Both the position numbers and the translations under genes were made by a program. Of a DNA stretch of 64,000 bases, positions 8,017-16,837 are shown in pieces. Location: NCBI RefSeq assembly GCF_014384795.1, contig NZ_JACRSR010000001.1, positions 434,001 to 498,000 on the forward strand. Reading direction: 5' to 3'. Position 1 is the first letter of the stretch. Every line of letters begins with the position of its first letter. Source of the stretch: Gehongia tenuis. Lineage in GTDB: Bacteria; Bacillota; Clostridia; Christensenellales; NSJ-53. The notes beneath the pieces were generated by a model, which was given only the letters and a program-made list of their open reading frames with translations, made no database searches and had not been told where the DNA came from.

Positions 8017-10491
8017 TCAGCCGATGGGAAGGGCGGAGGGCGGCGGCGAAGGGGAGGGCAGGGCGCTTTCGGGGGGAGCGCTGGCGCCTCCCCCGCCCTC
8101 ACCGTCCGCGCCGGCGCTGGGCGAAGGGGTCGGCTGGTCCGGCGGGTCGTCCCGGCTGATCTCGGTGGTGAAGGTTACCCGGTTGCTCTCCCCGCCGGTG
8201 AGCGGCTGGCCCGACGGATCCTTGAGCTCGGGATGCACGCCCACCACGTAGTAGACATAATCCCTGCCCGGCTCCACCGTCTCATCCAGATAGGTGCAGG
8301 GGCCGCTGCCGGCAAGCTCGGTCAAAATTTCTGCGCCGCCGTCCTCATCCTCCCGAATGATGCGGTAGGACATCTGGGTGGAGGGCGGCGTGAAGCGGAG
8401 CGCGGCCGCGCCCTGCTGGTCCTGCACCGTGAGGTCGTCCGGCGGCAGGGGCGCGTTCCAGTAGTCGGTGGATTCCTCGGGCACGTCGCCGTCCTTGAAC
8501 CACTCGGCGATGATCTGATCGGCGGGGGTGAGGGAGGTGGCGAGCAGCACCTGCTGGCGCTCCTCCAGGGCCTTTTTGTCGAGAGGCACCTCCCGGACGC
8601 CCTCCGGAGGCAGGAATTCCGGGCCGGTTCTGCCCTCGTAATAGGCGGCGAAGACGGCCGCCATGAGCCGCGCCGGCTGGTTGCCGCCGGTGGCGGAGGA
8701 GAGATGGTGGGCCTCATCGGTGTTGTCAAAGCCCATCCATACGGTGCCCACCAGCTCCGAATTGTAGGCGGTCACCCAAACGTCCTTGTTGCCGCCGCCT
8801 CCGGCGAGGTCCACGGTGCCCGTCTTGGCGGCGAGGGGCACGCCCGTAAGCTGAAGCCGGGTGCCGGTGCCCTCCTTCACCACGCTCTCCAGCAGGGTGT
8901 TCATGATGAAGGCGTCCTGTTCGGAGAGCACCCGGCGCTGGGCCTTCGGGTTCTCATAGAGAACGTTGCCCTCCCCGTCCTCGATGCGCTCCACCAGGGT
9001 GGCGGGGGAATAGAGGCCGCCGTTCGCAAAGGCGGTGTAGGCCTGGCACAGCTCCACCGGGGTCACGCCGGTGGTGAACCCGCCGAGGGCCAGGGAGAGG
9101 TTTTGGTCCGCGTCCTCGAAGGGGATGTCCACGCTTTCGGCGTAGGTTTTGCCCGCCTCGACGCCGATCTCCTCGAACAGGCGCACCGCCGGCACGTTGA
9201 GGGAGGAGGCGAGCGCCTCCCGCAGGGTCACCCAGCCCCGGAAGGTGTGCCCGAAGTTCTGGGGCGTGTAGCCATCCACCGTGTAGGGCGCGTCCAGAAG
9301 GAAGTCCACCGTGGTGTGCCCCAGGGTGAGGGCGGGAGCGTAGACCATGATGGGCTTGATCGTGCTGCCCGGCTGGCGGCGCATCTGGGTGGCCCGATTG
9401 AGCCCCCGCTGCACCGTGTAGCTCCGCCCGCCGATCAGCGCTTTCACCGCACCGCTCTTCGCGTCCATCATCACAAAGGCCGATTCGGGCAGGGTGCCGT
9501 CCTCCGCCGCCGGCGGGAACAGGTCCCCGTTTTCATAGATGGTCTCGGCCAGACTCTGCAGCTCGGGGTCCATGGAGGTGTAGATCCGGTAGCCGCCGGA
9601 ATAGAGCTCCTCATCGCTGATCCCCATAAGCTCCTTGGCCTCGGTCATGGCCGGCTCCACGAAGAAGCCGTGGGGGTAGGTGTTTGCCGGAGCGCTTTCC
9701 ACGATGATAAGCTCCTCCGCCTTGGCCGCTTCCGCCTGCTCCGCCGTGATGAACTCATACTTCGCCATCTGATCCAGCACCAGATTGCGCCGCTTCAGGG
9801 CGTTGTCCGGATGCAGGTGGGGCGCGTAGATGCCCGGGCCGTTGATGACCCCCGCCAGCATGGCGCCCTCGGCGAGGGTGAGCTCGCCCACGCTCTTGCC
9901 AAAATAGGCCTGCGCCGCCGACTCGATGCCGTAGGCGCCCCGGCCGTAATAGATGAAGTTGACGTACATCTCCAGAATCTCTTTTTTGGAATAGCGCTGC
10001 TCCAGCTGCAGGGCCATCACCGCCTCCTTCAATTTGCGAACGATGGTCTTGTCCGTGGTGAGATGGGAGAGCTTGACCAGCTGCTGGGTGATGGTGGAGG
10101 CGCCCTGGGAGAAGCTCATGGACTTGAGGTCCTGCCAAAGGGCGCTCAAAATCCGGCGCACGTCCACGCCGGGATGCTGGTAGAAGCGGGCGTCCTCGAT
10201 GGCGATGAAGGCGTTCTGCACGTATTCGGGCACGGTGTCGATGGACACCTTGATCCGGTCCTGCCCGCCGTGGAGCCTTGCGATGAGCTCCCCGTTCTGA
10301 TCGAAAATCTGCAGGCTCTGGCCCACGTTCTCGATCTTGTCCGGGTCCAGCTGGGCCCATTCGTCGGCGGACATGAGGAGGGTCGCCCCGAGGGTGAACA
10401 CCCCGATGAGGGCCACCAAAAAGAGCACCAAAAGGACCTTGAGGACGCGGTGCCTGCCCTTCGGTTTGGGTTGTTTCGCCTTTTTCGCCAT
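8017..10491 (-). CDS. class A penicillin-binding protein (transglycosylase/transpeptidase)
   Basis: An 824-residue bifunctional peptidoglycan synthase. A basic cytoplasmic tail and one membrane helix (about 17-40) lead into the GT51 domain with EDARFYQHPG (catalytic Glu99) and QGASTITQQLVK. The transpeptidase has STIK (Ser376), SLN and KTGT (Lys556). After it come a fibronectin-like segment (TYLDETVEPGRDYVYYVVG) and a Pro/Ser/Gly-rich tail, about 45 residues, likely a flexible wall-side extension. A strong ribosome site (AAGGAGG) precedes the ATG. It builds and crosslinks glycan strands at the cell surface. Confidence 0.94.
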   Translation of the reverse strand: MAKKAKQPKPKGRHRVLKVLLVLFLVALIGVFTLGATLLMSADEWAQLDPDKIENVGQSLQIFDQNGELIARLHGGQDRIKVSIDTVPEYVQNAFIAIEDARFYQHPGVDVRRILSALWQDLKSMSFSQGASTITQQLVKLSHLTTDKTIVRKLKEAVMALQLEQRYSKKEILEMYVNFIYYGRGAYGIESAAQAYFGKSVGELTLAEGAMLAGVINGPGIYAPHLHPDNALKRRNLVLDQMAKYEFITAEQAEAAKAEELIIVESAPANTYPHGFFVEPAMTEAKELMGISDEELYSGGYRIYTSMDPELQSLAETIYENGDLFPPAAEDGTLPESAFVMMDAKSGAVKALIGGRSYTVQRGLNRATQMRRQPGSTIKPIMVYAPALTLGHTTVDFLLDAPYTVDGYTPQNFGHTFRGWVTLREALASSLNVPAVRLFEEIGVEAGKTYAESVDIPFEDADQNLSLALGGFTTGVTPVELCQAYTAFANGGLYSPATLVERIEDGEGNVLYENPKAQRRVLSEQDAFIMNTLLESVVKEGTGTRLQLTGVPLAAKTGTVDLAGGGGNKDVWVTAYNSELVGTVWMGFDNTDEAHHLSSATGGNQPARLMAAVFAAYYEGRTGPEFLPPEGVREVPLDKKALEERQQVLLATSLTPADQIIAEWFKDGDVPEESTDYWNAPLPPDDLTVQDQQGAAALRFTPPSTQMSYRIIREDEDGGAEILTELAGSGPCTYLDETVEPGRDYVYYVVGVHPELKDPSGQPLTGGESNRVTFTTEISRDDPPDQPTPSPSAGADGEGGGGASAPPESALPSPSPPPSALPIG

Positions 10492-10543
10492 ATTCCTAGA
10501 CCTCCTTAACCTCTAGGCTAACCATTTTCCGTATTTTTAAAAG

Positions 10544-10646
10544 CTTTGGCGGGATTTGGAGCCGCCGGCGCCGGCCGAAGCACCCCGCCGCCAGTGTTGC
10601 CGCGGGCCGGCCGAAGCACCCCGCCGCCGGTCTTTGGCGGGATTTG
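10544..10646. repeat. nested direct repeats between the PBP and ftsH genes
   Basis: Two repeat types are interleaved. CTTTGGCGGGATTTG occurs at 10544-10558 and again at 10632-10646. Inside these, a 23-bp GC-rich unit beginning GCCGGCCGAAGCACC occurs at 10570-10592 and 10606-10628. Copies are identical. They sit upstream of both divergent genes. Confidence 0.75.
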
Positions 10647-10726
10647 TCACCCTTTCCACCAAGCTCCTATGGCGGGAACGGGATAAGCTCCGTTATAATA
10701 AGTATGGTTCAAAGGAGGTTATCCAT

Positions 10727-12424
10727 GTGTTTCGGAAAAAATGGATGATGTGGGCCGTGGCCGCGCTGATTTTGGTGCTGATCACGGCCGCTGTCATTGT
10801 GGAAAATCGCGAAGAGCCCGCCTATCTCGCCTACCCCGCTTTCCTGAAGGCGGTGGACCGGGGCGGGATTGGCGAGGTGACGCTGGGCTCCGGCGAGAAG
10901 ATCAAGGGCAAAACGGCGACGGGTGAAACCTTCACCACCGACAACCCCAGAAGCGAGGATTTCAAGGAGATGCTGCTTGAAAAGGGTGTGGCGGTGAAGG
11001 AGGGCGGCGCCGGCGCTCAGGTTTCCGCCAACCTCATCACCGGTGGCATTCTGATCGGCGGCATGTTCCTCATTCTTCGCAGCCGGAACAAAAAGACGGT
11101 CTCCGCCATTGAGGCGAAGAACGTTGCCGAAGCGGCGCCGGCCCGGCCGGTCACCTTCCAGGACGTGGCGGGCAATGAGGAAGCGAAAAGGAGCATGGAG
11201 GAGCTGGTGGAATTTCTGCGGGATCCGGCCAAATTCCAGCGGTACGGCGCCCGTATGCCCCGGGGCGTTTTGTTTTACGGCCCGCCGGGCACGGGCAAGA
11301 CCCTGATGGCCCGCGCCCTCGCCGGGGAGGCGGGGGTGGCCTTCTATGCCCTTTCCGGCTCGGATTTTGTGCAGATGTACGTGGGCGTGGGCGCCTCCAG
11401 GGTGCGGGAGCTCTTCAAGAAGGCGCGGGGCCACGGCAAATGCGTCATCTTCATCGATGAGATCGACGCCCTGGGCAAGAAGCGTCAGGCCGGCGGCGAC
11501 GGCGGCAGTGACGAGCGGGATCAGACCCTGAACGCCCTTTTGTCCGAGATGAGCGGCTTCAAGGGGGACGAGGGGATCGTGGTGGTGGCGGCCACCAACC
11601 GGGCGGACACCCTGGACGAGGCGCTGCTCCGGCCCGGCCGTTTCGACCGGCACATCGAGATCGGCCTGCCCGATCTGCCCGCCCGCCGGCGCATCCTCCA
11701 GCACTACCTCGAGGGCAAGCCGGTGGAGGATGTGGACGTGGACGCCCTGGCCCGCAGGTGCGTGTATTTTTCCGGCGCCAAGCTGGAGTATCTCGTCAAT
11801 GAGGCGGCCATCGCCGCGGCGAAGCGGGGCGGCGGCAGGATCTCCATGGCGGATCTGGACCAGGCCTATTACCGGGTGCTCACCGGCTTTGAGAAGCTGG
11901 AGCGGGACCAGATCCCCCTCGTGGACCGGCGGGTGACGGCGGTGCACGAGGCGGGCCACGCGCTTTTGACCAAACTGGTCTCTCCGGAGAGCTCGGTGCC
12001 CCGGGTGAGCATCATCCCGTCCACCGGCGGCATGGGCGGCTACAGCCTGCGGATTCCGCCGGAGCGGGGACTGCTGCGCCGGGTGGACCTCGAGCATCAG
12101 ATGCAGATTCTGCTCGCCGGACGGGCGGCGGAGGCGCTGGCCTTCGGCGAGGACGGTGTGACCGCGGGAGCGGAGAACGATCTTCGCGAGGCCTCCCGCC
12201 TGGCGGCGGCCTATCTGGGCCAGCTGGGCATGGGGGACAGCCTGGTCTACCGGGAGGGCAAGGAGCCGCTGGAAAAGGATATGGCCGCCCTGCTTGAGGT
12301 CCAGTATCAGCGGGCTGCGGCCCTTTTGAAGGAGAACGGCGGGCGGCTTGCCCGCATCGCAAGAAAGCTCCTCGAGGACGAGGTGCTGGACGAGAGCACC
12401 CTGGACGGGCTCATCGCCGCATAA
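10727..12424 (+). CDS. ftsH: ATP-dependent zinc metalloprotease FtsH
   Basis: The GTG start follows AAAGGAGG by 9 bp, giving 565 residues, somewhat shorter than the usual 600-650. Two membrane helices (about 7-24 and 103-120) flank a small outer domain. The AAA domain has Walker A GPPGTGKT (185-192), Walker B IFIDEIDALG and the SRH arginines (RPGRFDRH). The protease zinc site is HEAGH (407-411), with the third ligand in AENDLREA. It degrades membrane and short-lived cytosolic proteins. A TATAAT lies at 10694-10699 but no good -35 is visible. The long C-terminal tail seen in many FtsH proteins is reduced. Confidence 0.93.
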   Translation: MFRKKWMMWAVAALILVLITAAVIVENREEPAYLAYPAFLKAVDRGGIGEVTLGSGEKIKGKTATGETFTTDNPRSEDFKEMLLEKGVAVKEGGAGAQVSANLITGGILIGGMFLILRSRNKKTVSAIEAKNVAEAAPARPVTFQDVAGNEEAKRSMEELVEFLRDPAKFQRYGARMPRGVLFYGPPGTGKTLMARALAGEAGVAFYALSGSDFVQMYVGVGASRVRELFKKARGHGKCVIFIDEIDALGKKRQAGGDGGSDERDQTLNALLSEMSGFKGDEGIVVVAATNRADTLDEALLRPGRFDRHIEIGLPDLPARRRILQHYLEGKPVEDVDVDALARRCVYFSGAKLEYLVNEAAIAAAKRGGGRISMADLDQAYYRVLTGFEKLERDQIPLVDRRVTAVHEAGHALLTKLVSPESSVPRVSIIPSTGGMGGYSLRIPPERGLLRRVDLEHQMQILLAGRAAEALAFGEDGVTAGAENDLREASRLAAAYLGQLGMGDSLVYREGKEPLEKDMAALLEVQYQRAAALLKENGGRLARIARKLLEDEVLDESTLDGLIAA

Positions 12425-12452
12425 AAAGGAACCGCGAGCCGGTTCTCATCCA

Positions 12453-12492
12453 TAAAAAAAGGGGGTCCGCCGAGATGGCGGACCCTTTTTCA
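12453..12492. terminator. bidirectional terminator between ftsH and the receptor gene
   Basis: AAAAAGGGGGTCCGCC, a short loop, and GGCGGACCCTTTTT form a long stem with A and T runs on either side, so it can serve both converging genes. Confidence 0.9.
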
Positions 12493-12521
12493 AAAAGAGG
12501 ATCTTTCCCTAGAGATCAAAA

Positions 12522-14372
12522 TTACTTGTCTACAAGCTTGAGGTTGTAGAGCATCTTGTAGGAGGCGTACGGGAAGCAGGAGATACCGGGCAGGTTGCTG
12601 CCGTCGCCTTCCCGCACGAATCCGGTCCACACGCCTTCATACACGGAGTAGAAGGTCAGCGGGCGGTACATGAGGGTGACCACCGGAATATCGGTGAGGT
12701 AGATCTTGTCAAGGGCGGTGTACAGCTTCTTCAGCTCTTCTTCGTCCTCGGTGACGGCGATCTGCTGCACCAGCTTGGTGGCTTCCTCGTTGTTGTAGCG
12801 GTTGTAGTTCTCAAAGGTCTGCTCGCCGATGGCGGGGGTGTTGGAACCCTCCATGATGAACTTGCAGCGGGCATAGGGCTGCGAGGGATCCACATAAGCT
12901 GCGGGCCGCTGCATGATCATGTCAAACTCACCGGTCTGGGAATCGTTCAGCCACACGGACTGCTCGGGCAGCTCGGAACCGGCGTCGATACCCACGGCCT
13001 TGAGGCTCTGGGCCACGATTTCAAGGGAAGCGGTCCAGTCGCTCCAGCCCTTCGGGCACTCAAGACCCCAGAAACCGAGGCGGGTGCCGTCGGGCAGCAC
13101 GCGGACGCCATCCGAACCCTTCTTGGCGCCGAGGCCGTCCAGGATCTCATTGGCCTTGTCGGGATCATAGGTCCAGCGGAGGGATTTCAGCTCATCGTCC
13201 TCGATCAGGTACTTCTCCATCTCATCGGGCATGAGGAGGGAGGGCACCACGTCGGGGGAATAGCCGCTCATTGCAAGCTCGATGATCTGGGGATAGTTGA
13301 TAGCGTAGCCGATAGCACGGCGAACGTCGGGATTGTCAAGACCGGGCTTGGTCAGGTTGAAGTACAGCGAGACCAGCATACCGGGTTCGTAGTAGGGGAG
13401 CTCATCCATGTAGGAATGGTAGGGCTCGCCATTCTCCCACAGTTTCCACATCTGGGGAATGAAGTTCTCGTTGTAGTCGATCTCACCGGCCTGCATGGCG
13501 GTGGTGTTGGCGTTGTTGTCCTTGAAGATTACGTGGGCGATGTACTTGGGCTCGGCCAGCTTGCCGAACATGGAGGGAGCCTGGCCCCAGTAGTTATCGT
13601 CCCGGATGAGGACCACGCGGGTGTCGTCATAGTAGTAAACCTTGTAGGAACCGGAGCCGACGGGATCGAAGTTCTCGAACTGACGGATCTCGGCTTCCTC
13701 CATGGTCTCCATCATGGGCGCCCAGATGTGCTCGGGCAGGATGCAGACCTTCATGATCTCGCGCTCGATCAGCATCTTGCCGACGCCTTCCTTGCGCACA
13801 AAGTTGATGGTCTCATCGTCCACAGCCTTGATGTCCTCGCAGACATCCCAGGTGTCGGCGCAGTAGATGGCCAGGGTCTGGGACATCTTGTAGGTGAACT
13901 CCACATCCTTCGCGGTCAGCTTCTCGCCGTCGGACCACTTCGCGTCGGGGTTCAGCTTCACCTGGAGGGTGTTGTCGTCGATCCACTCGTAGGTGGTGCC
14001 CAAGAGGGGCTCGAGGCCGCCGTCCAGGGGGTTGTACATGAACAGCGTCTCATAGATGAGCGGCACCCTCGCGCTGCTGGTGGGGTAGGTGCCCGTACCG
14101 GAGAGGGGGTTGAAGTTCGTGGGCGGGGTAAAGATCTGGCCGCCCAGGTACAGCGTTTCGTTGCGGGGCAGTTCAGCCAAAGGCTTGTCGCTGCTGGCAT
14201 CCTTGTCCTTGTCGGCATCCTTGTCCGTGTCCTTGTCCTTGTCAGCGCCAGCGGACGCGCTGGGCTTCGCGCTCTCCTTGCTGTCTCCGCCGCCGCCGCA
14301 GCCGGCTACCAACATGGTCAGCATAGCGATGGCAAGCATGAGACACAGGAGCTTTTTTAGGTTCCCTTTCAT
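12522..14372 (-). CDS. family 5 extracellular solute-binding lipoprotein (oligopeptide type)
   Basis: ATG at 14372 is chosen because AGGAGG stands 8 bp before it. The 616-residue protein has a lipoprotein signal with lipobox LVAGC (Cys25), then a low-complexity Lys/Asp tract (repeated DKD) that acts as a tether, then an SBP_bac_5 domain for peptides or similar amino-rich ligands. No permease or ATPase genes are next to it, so it is an orphan receptor or its transporter is elsewhere. It follows the ureohydrolase gene by 116 bp on the same strand, and a shared ligand route (arginine, agmatine or guanidino compounds) is possible but only inferred. Confidence 0.87.
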   Translation of the reverse strand: MKGNLKKLLCLMLAIAMLTMLVAGCGGGGDSKESAKPSASAGADKDKDTDKDADKDKDASSDKPLAELPRNETLYLGGQIFTPPTNFNPLSGTGTYPTSSARVPLIYETLFMYNPLDGGLEPLLGTTYEWIDDNTLQVKLNPDAKWSDGEKLTAKDVEFTYKMSQTLAIYCADTWDVCEDIKAVDDETINFVRKEGVGKMLIEREIMKVCILPEHIWAPMMETMEEAEIRQFENFDPVGSGSYKVYYYDDTRVVLIRDDNYWGQAPSMFGKLAEPKYIAHVIFKDNNANTTAMQAGEIDYNENFIPQMWKLWENGEPYHSYMDELPYYEPGMLVSLYFNLTKPGLDNPDVRRAIGYAINYPQIIELAMSGYSPDVVPSLLMPDEMEKYLIEDDELKSLRWTYDPDKANEILDGLGAKKGSDGVRVLPDGTRLGFWGLECPKGWSDWTASLEIVAQSLKAVGIDAGSELPEQSVWLNDSQTGEFDMIMQRPAAYVDPSQPYARCKFIMEGSNTPAIGEQTFENYNRYNNEEATKLVQQIAVTEDEEELKKLYTALDKIYLTDIPVVTLMYRPLTFYSVYEGVWTGFVREGDGSNLPGISCFPYASYKMLYNLKLVDK

Positions 14373-14494
14373 TGTCAATCCTCCTCAGATAAAATATATT
14401 TTGACTCCCCGTCCTCAAATGGAGCGGAGCAGCCTTCAAAAGAATGGGCGAACGACGGTCCGCAGGCATTCACCCGGCCGGGCCTCCCTGCCCG

Positions 14495-15448
14495 CTATTC
14501 CTGCGCCTTGGTGATGTAGCCGAGGAAGTTCATCAGCGTGGTGGCGGCCAGATGGGCCGTGGTGCCCGAACGATCGTCGTAGGGCGGGGCCACCTCCACC
14601 AGATCCACCGCGATCACCTGCCCTGCGGCGGCAGCCCCTTCCAGCAGGGCCATCACCTCGTCGAAGAGGAGCCCGCCAAAGGAGGGCGCCCCGGTGCCCG
14701 GGCAGAGCACGGCGTCGAAACCGTCGATATCAATGGTTACATAATATTTTTCACCCCTGGGGAAGAGCGCCGTCACCTGGTCCCATCCCATGGCCCGCAT
14801 GGCCTTGGGAGAGAGAATAACATCGCCGCGGGAGCGGGCGTCATCGTAGTCGCTTTTTTTCGAGCTGCCCGTGCCCCGGATGCCCAGATGGAACATACGC
14901 TTTACATAAGGCAGTTCCGCCATCCTCCGGCAGGGACACCCGTTGAACAGCAGGGCGTCGCCGCAGTGGGAGGTCCAGTCCAGATGGGCGTCGATGTGAA
15001 TCACGTTGAAATCCCCGACTTCGTCAAGGCCCCGGGATACGGGGATGGAGACGGAATGGTCCCCGCCCAGCACCACCGGCAGCGCGCCGGAACGGGCCAT
15101 AAGGCGCACCGCGTTTTCGATGTTGTCGAAGGTGGCGGCAAGGTCGCCGGGCACATAGTCCGCGTCGCCGCAGTCCGCCAGTTTCCAGCGCCGGGCGCTG
15201 AGGAAGTAATCGTCCCGCTCCGGGTCGTAAAAGCCGTCCTCGCTCATGCGAAAGCCGGTGGAGGCATCCCGGATGGCCCGCGGGCCCATGCGGGCGCCGG
15301 GCTTGCCCTGTACCGCGATGTCACAGGGCGCGCCCAAAACGGCGATATCCGCCTGCAAATTTGTTAGATCGGTGCAAAGGGGGCTTTTTGCGAAGGTGGC
15401 AATGCCGGTAAGGCCCATATCAGCGGGTGTGTGCACGGTAAAGTTCAT
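14495..15448 (-). CDS. arginase/agmatinase-family ureohydrolase
   Basis: A 317-residue protein (an alternative ATG three codons earlier lies too close to the AAGGAG site). It has the binuclear manganese motifs of the family: GGDHS, DAHLDW and DIDGFD followed by PGTGAP. Members cleave a guanidino group, releasing urea or similar; agmatine is the commonest substrate for this subgroup, but guanidinobutyrate, guanidinopropionate or guanidine are possible. It is preceded by a MerR-type promoter and by a MerR regulator gene, so expression is probably induced by a small molecule. Confidence 0.85.
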   Translation of the reverse strand: MNFTVHTPADMGLTGIATFAKSPLCTDLTNLQADIAVLGAPCDIAVQGKPGARMGPRAIRDASTGFRMSEDGFYDPERDDYFLSARRWKLADCGDADYVPGDLAATFDNIENAVRLMARSGALPVVLGGDHSVSIPVSRGLDEVGDFNVIHIDAHLDWTSHCGDALLFNGCPCRRMAELPYVKRMFHLGIRGTGSSKKSDYDDARSRGDVILSPKAMRAMGWDQVTALFPRGEKYYVTIDIDGFDAVLCPGTGAPSFGGLLFDEVMALLEGAAAAGQVIAVDLVEVAPPYDDRSGTTAHLAATTLMNFLGYITKAQE

Positions 15449-15492
15449 GGCTGACATCTCTCCTTGAATAACAAATTTGTTTCATCCGTTCC

Positions 15493-15523
15493 ACTATAAA
15501 CCCTGTACCAGGTACGGGGTCAA
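15493..15523 (-). promoter_or_regulatory. MerR-type promoter of the ureohydrolase gene
   Basis: Reading on the minus strand: TTGACC (15523-15518), a 19-bp spacer CCGTACCTGGTACAGGGTT, then TATAGT (15498-15493). The spacer holds a near-perfect dyad (GTACC-T-GGTAC, flanked by further C/G matches). A 19-bp spacer with a central dyad is the operator layout of MerR activators, which untwist the DNA to align -35 and -10. The regulator gene is immediately upstream. Confidence 0.75.
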
Positions 15524-15545
15524 TATGTCCTGTAAAAAAAAGGCT

Positions 15546-15583
15546 AAAAAAAGCCCCACAGGGGCGCAAGGGCCTGTGGGGAG
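15546..15583 (-). terminator. terminator of the MerR gene
   Basis: On the minus strand, CCCCACAGG and CCTGTGGGG form a 9-bp stem followed by a T run. It separates the MerR gene from the ureohydrolase promoter. Confidence 0.88.
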
Positions 15584-15592
15584 GGTCTGCAC

Positions 15593-16402
15593 TTACTTTT
15601 CAATGGGCAGATGGATGTCCGCATAGAAGTGATGGGGATCGGTGTAGGCGGTGGAGGTGTAGCGGCGGATGTATAGGACGCTGCCGTGGCGAAGGCCCAG
15701 CTCCTCCGCCCGCTGGAAGAGGGGCGAAAGCTGTTCTTCGCGCAGGGCGCCTTCCTCAAGATGCACCAAAAGCTTGAGGGTATCCACGGCCTTCAGCGTG
15801 GCTAGGCCCCGGAAACGCTCGGTGATGCCAAGCTCCCGTGCGATCCTCCTGTAAAAAACGATGAGCGCGCCCTCCTTGCTCAGCGTGAGCCCGCCCTCGG
15901 GGGAAGGGGTGTAGCGATATTTCCGAAAGCCGTTGTACAGCGCCACCTGATCGGGGCACAGCCTGCCCCGGTTGTGCACGTAAAAGGGTTCGTCCTCCTC
16001 GCCCTCGTAGAGTATATAGGAGTCGGGGATCTGGGTCAGAATACATTTTCCCAGATTTTCCTCCGTTTCCGCCCGCTCCCGCTCAAAGTACTCGATCTTT
16101 TTGAGCAGATGCTGCTGGAAGCGGATGGTCTCCTCGATTTTCCCCTTCTTCTCCTGGAGGATTTCGTTCACCAGTTCCGGACTCGTCCGTTCCAATAGGG
16201 AACGCAGCTGGGAGATGGGCACGTCCAGATTGCGGAAATAGATGACTTCGATGAGCTCCTGGATGTTGTACAGATTGAAGATTTGATAGCCGTTCTCCAT
16301 CACCGAGGGATGGACCAGGTTTTTTTTGACATAAAAACGTACCGTTTCCGTGCCAAGACCCAGCATCCGGGCCACTTCGCCGATGGTATAACCCTCTTTC
16401 AT
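15593..16402 (-). CDS. MerR-family transcription regulator with effector domain
   Basis: The start at 16402 is set by GGAGG 8 bp upstream; the open frame extends further but without a ribosome site. The 269-residue protein has an N-terminal winged helix (YTIGEVARMLGLGTETVRFY), a long coiled dimer helix (about 75-120) and a C-terminal ligand domain of GyrI/BmrR character ending FYADIHLPIEK. It is paralogous to the MerR protein at 39996-40790, which ends the same way (LYADIYLPI). It probably activates the 19-bp-spacer promoter of the ureohydrolase; the ligand is unknown. Confidence 0.87.
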   Translation of the reverse strand: MKEGYTIGEVARMLGLGTETVRFYVKKNLVHPSVMENGYQIFNLYNIQELIEVIYFRNLDVPISQLRSLLERTSPELVNEILQEKKGKIEETIRFQQHLLKKIEYFERERAETEENLGKCILTQIPDSYILYEGEEDEPFYVHNRGRLCPDQVALYNGFRKYRYTPSPEGGLTLSKEGALIVFYRRIARELGITERFRGLATLKAVDTLKLLVHLEEGALREEQLSPLFQRAEELGLRHGSVLYIRRYTSTAYTDPHHFYADIHLPIEK

Positions 16403-16595
16403 GGGAAACGCCTCCATACATATTTGTCTTATATCTGTGGGTATTATAGCCCATCCGGTTCTGGATTTCAAGAGAATTCCAGGGTGAGAAGCGGGAAAAA
16501 AGTAAAAATATGTCTGTTACTGCGATAATAGGATGGATTGTGCGGCGGCATTCATGGTATAATGTTGGGGAATAATAGAACTGGAGGGCATTTCC

Positions 16596-16796
16596 ATGAA
16601 AAAGCCGGTATCCATGCTGCTGACGTCTTGGATCCTCGTCCTTGGAACCGTCCCCGCGCTGGCGGCGCCCTCGGCGCCTTCCATCGCGGCCACCGGCCAT
16701 AACGGTATGGGCTGGGGGCTTCCGGCAATGCTGGTGCTGATCGCGGCGGCGCTGGCCGTCACGGTGGTGCTGGTGGTGCGGCGGCGAAAAAAGTGA
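16596..16796 (+). CDS. small exported protein with C-terminal anchor-like tail
   Basis: A 66-residue protein behind an ACTGGAGGG ribosome site. It has a signal peptide (about 1-23, cut after ALA), a linker of roughly 15 residues, then a hydrophobic helix (about 41-60) and a basic end VVRRRKK. The order small-polar-TG, hydrophobic span, Arg/Lys tail resembles a sortase sorting signal, but the motif before the helix is AATG, not LPxTG, so a plain single-pass membrane protein is equally likely. It has its own terminator. No family recognised. Confidence 0.55.
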   Translation: MKKPVSMLLTSWILVLGTVPALAAPSAPSIAATGHNGMGWGLPAMLVLIAAALAVTVVLVVRRRKK

Positions 16797-16800
16797 CGGA

Positions 16801-16831
16801 AAAAGGCTGCTCCCCGGAGCAGCCTTTTTTT
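16801..16831. terminator. terminator shared by 16596 gene and the converging oxidase gene
   Basis: GGCTGCTCC (16805-16813) pairs with GGAGCAGCC (16816-16824), with A run before and T run after; works on both strands. Confidence 0.88.
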
Positions 16832-16837
16832 GCTCAT

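Noticed and set aside
8233..10509. 758-residue plus-strand frame opposite the PBP gene
   Set aside because: Antisense shadow; the PBP motifs are on the minus strand.
13416..14360. 314-residue plus-strand frame opposite the receptor gene
   Set aside because: Antisense of a lipoprotein gene with a clear lipobox and solute-binding domain.
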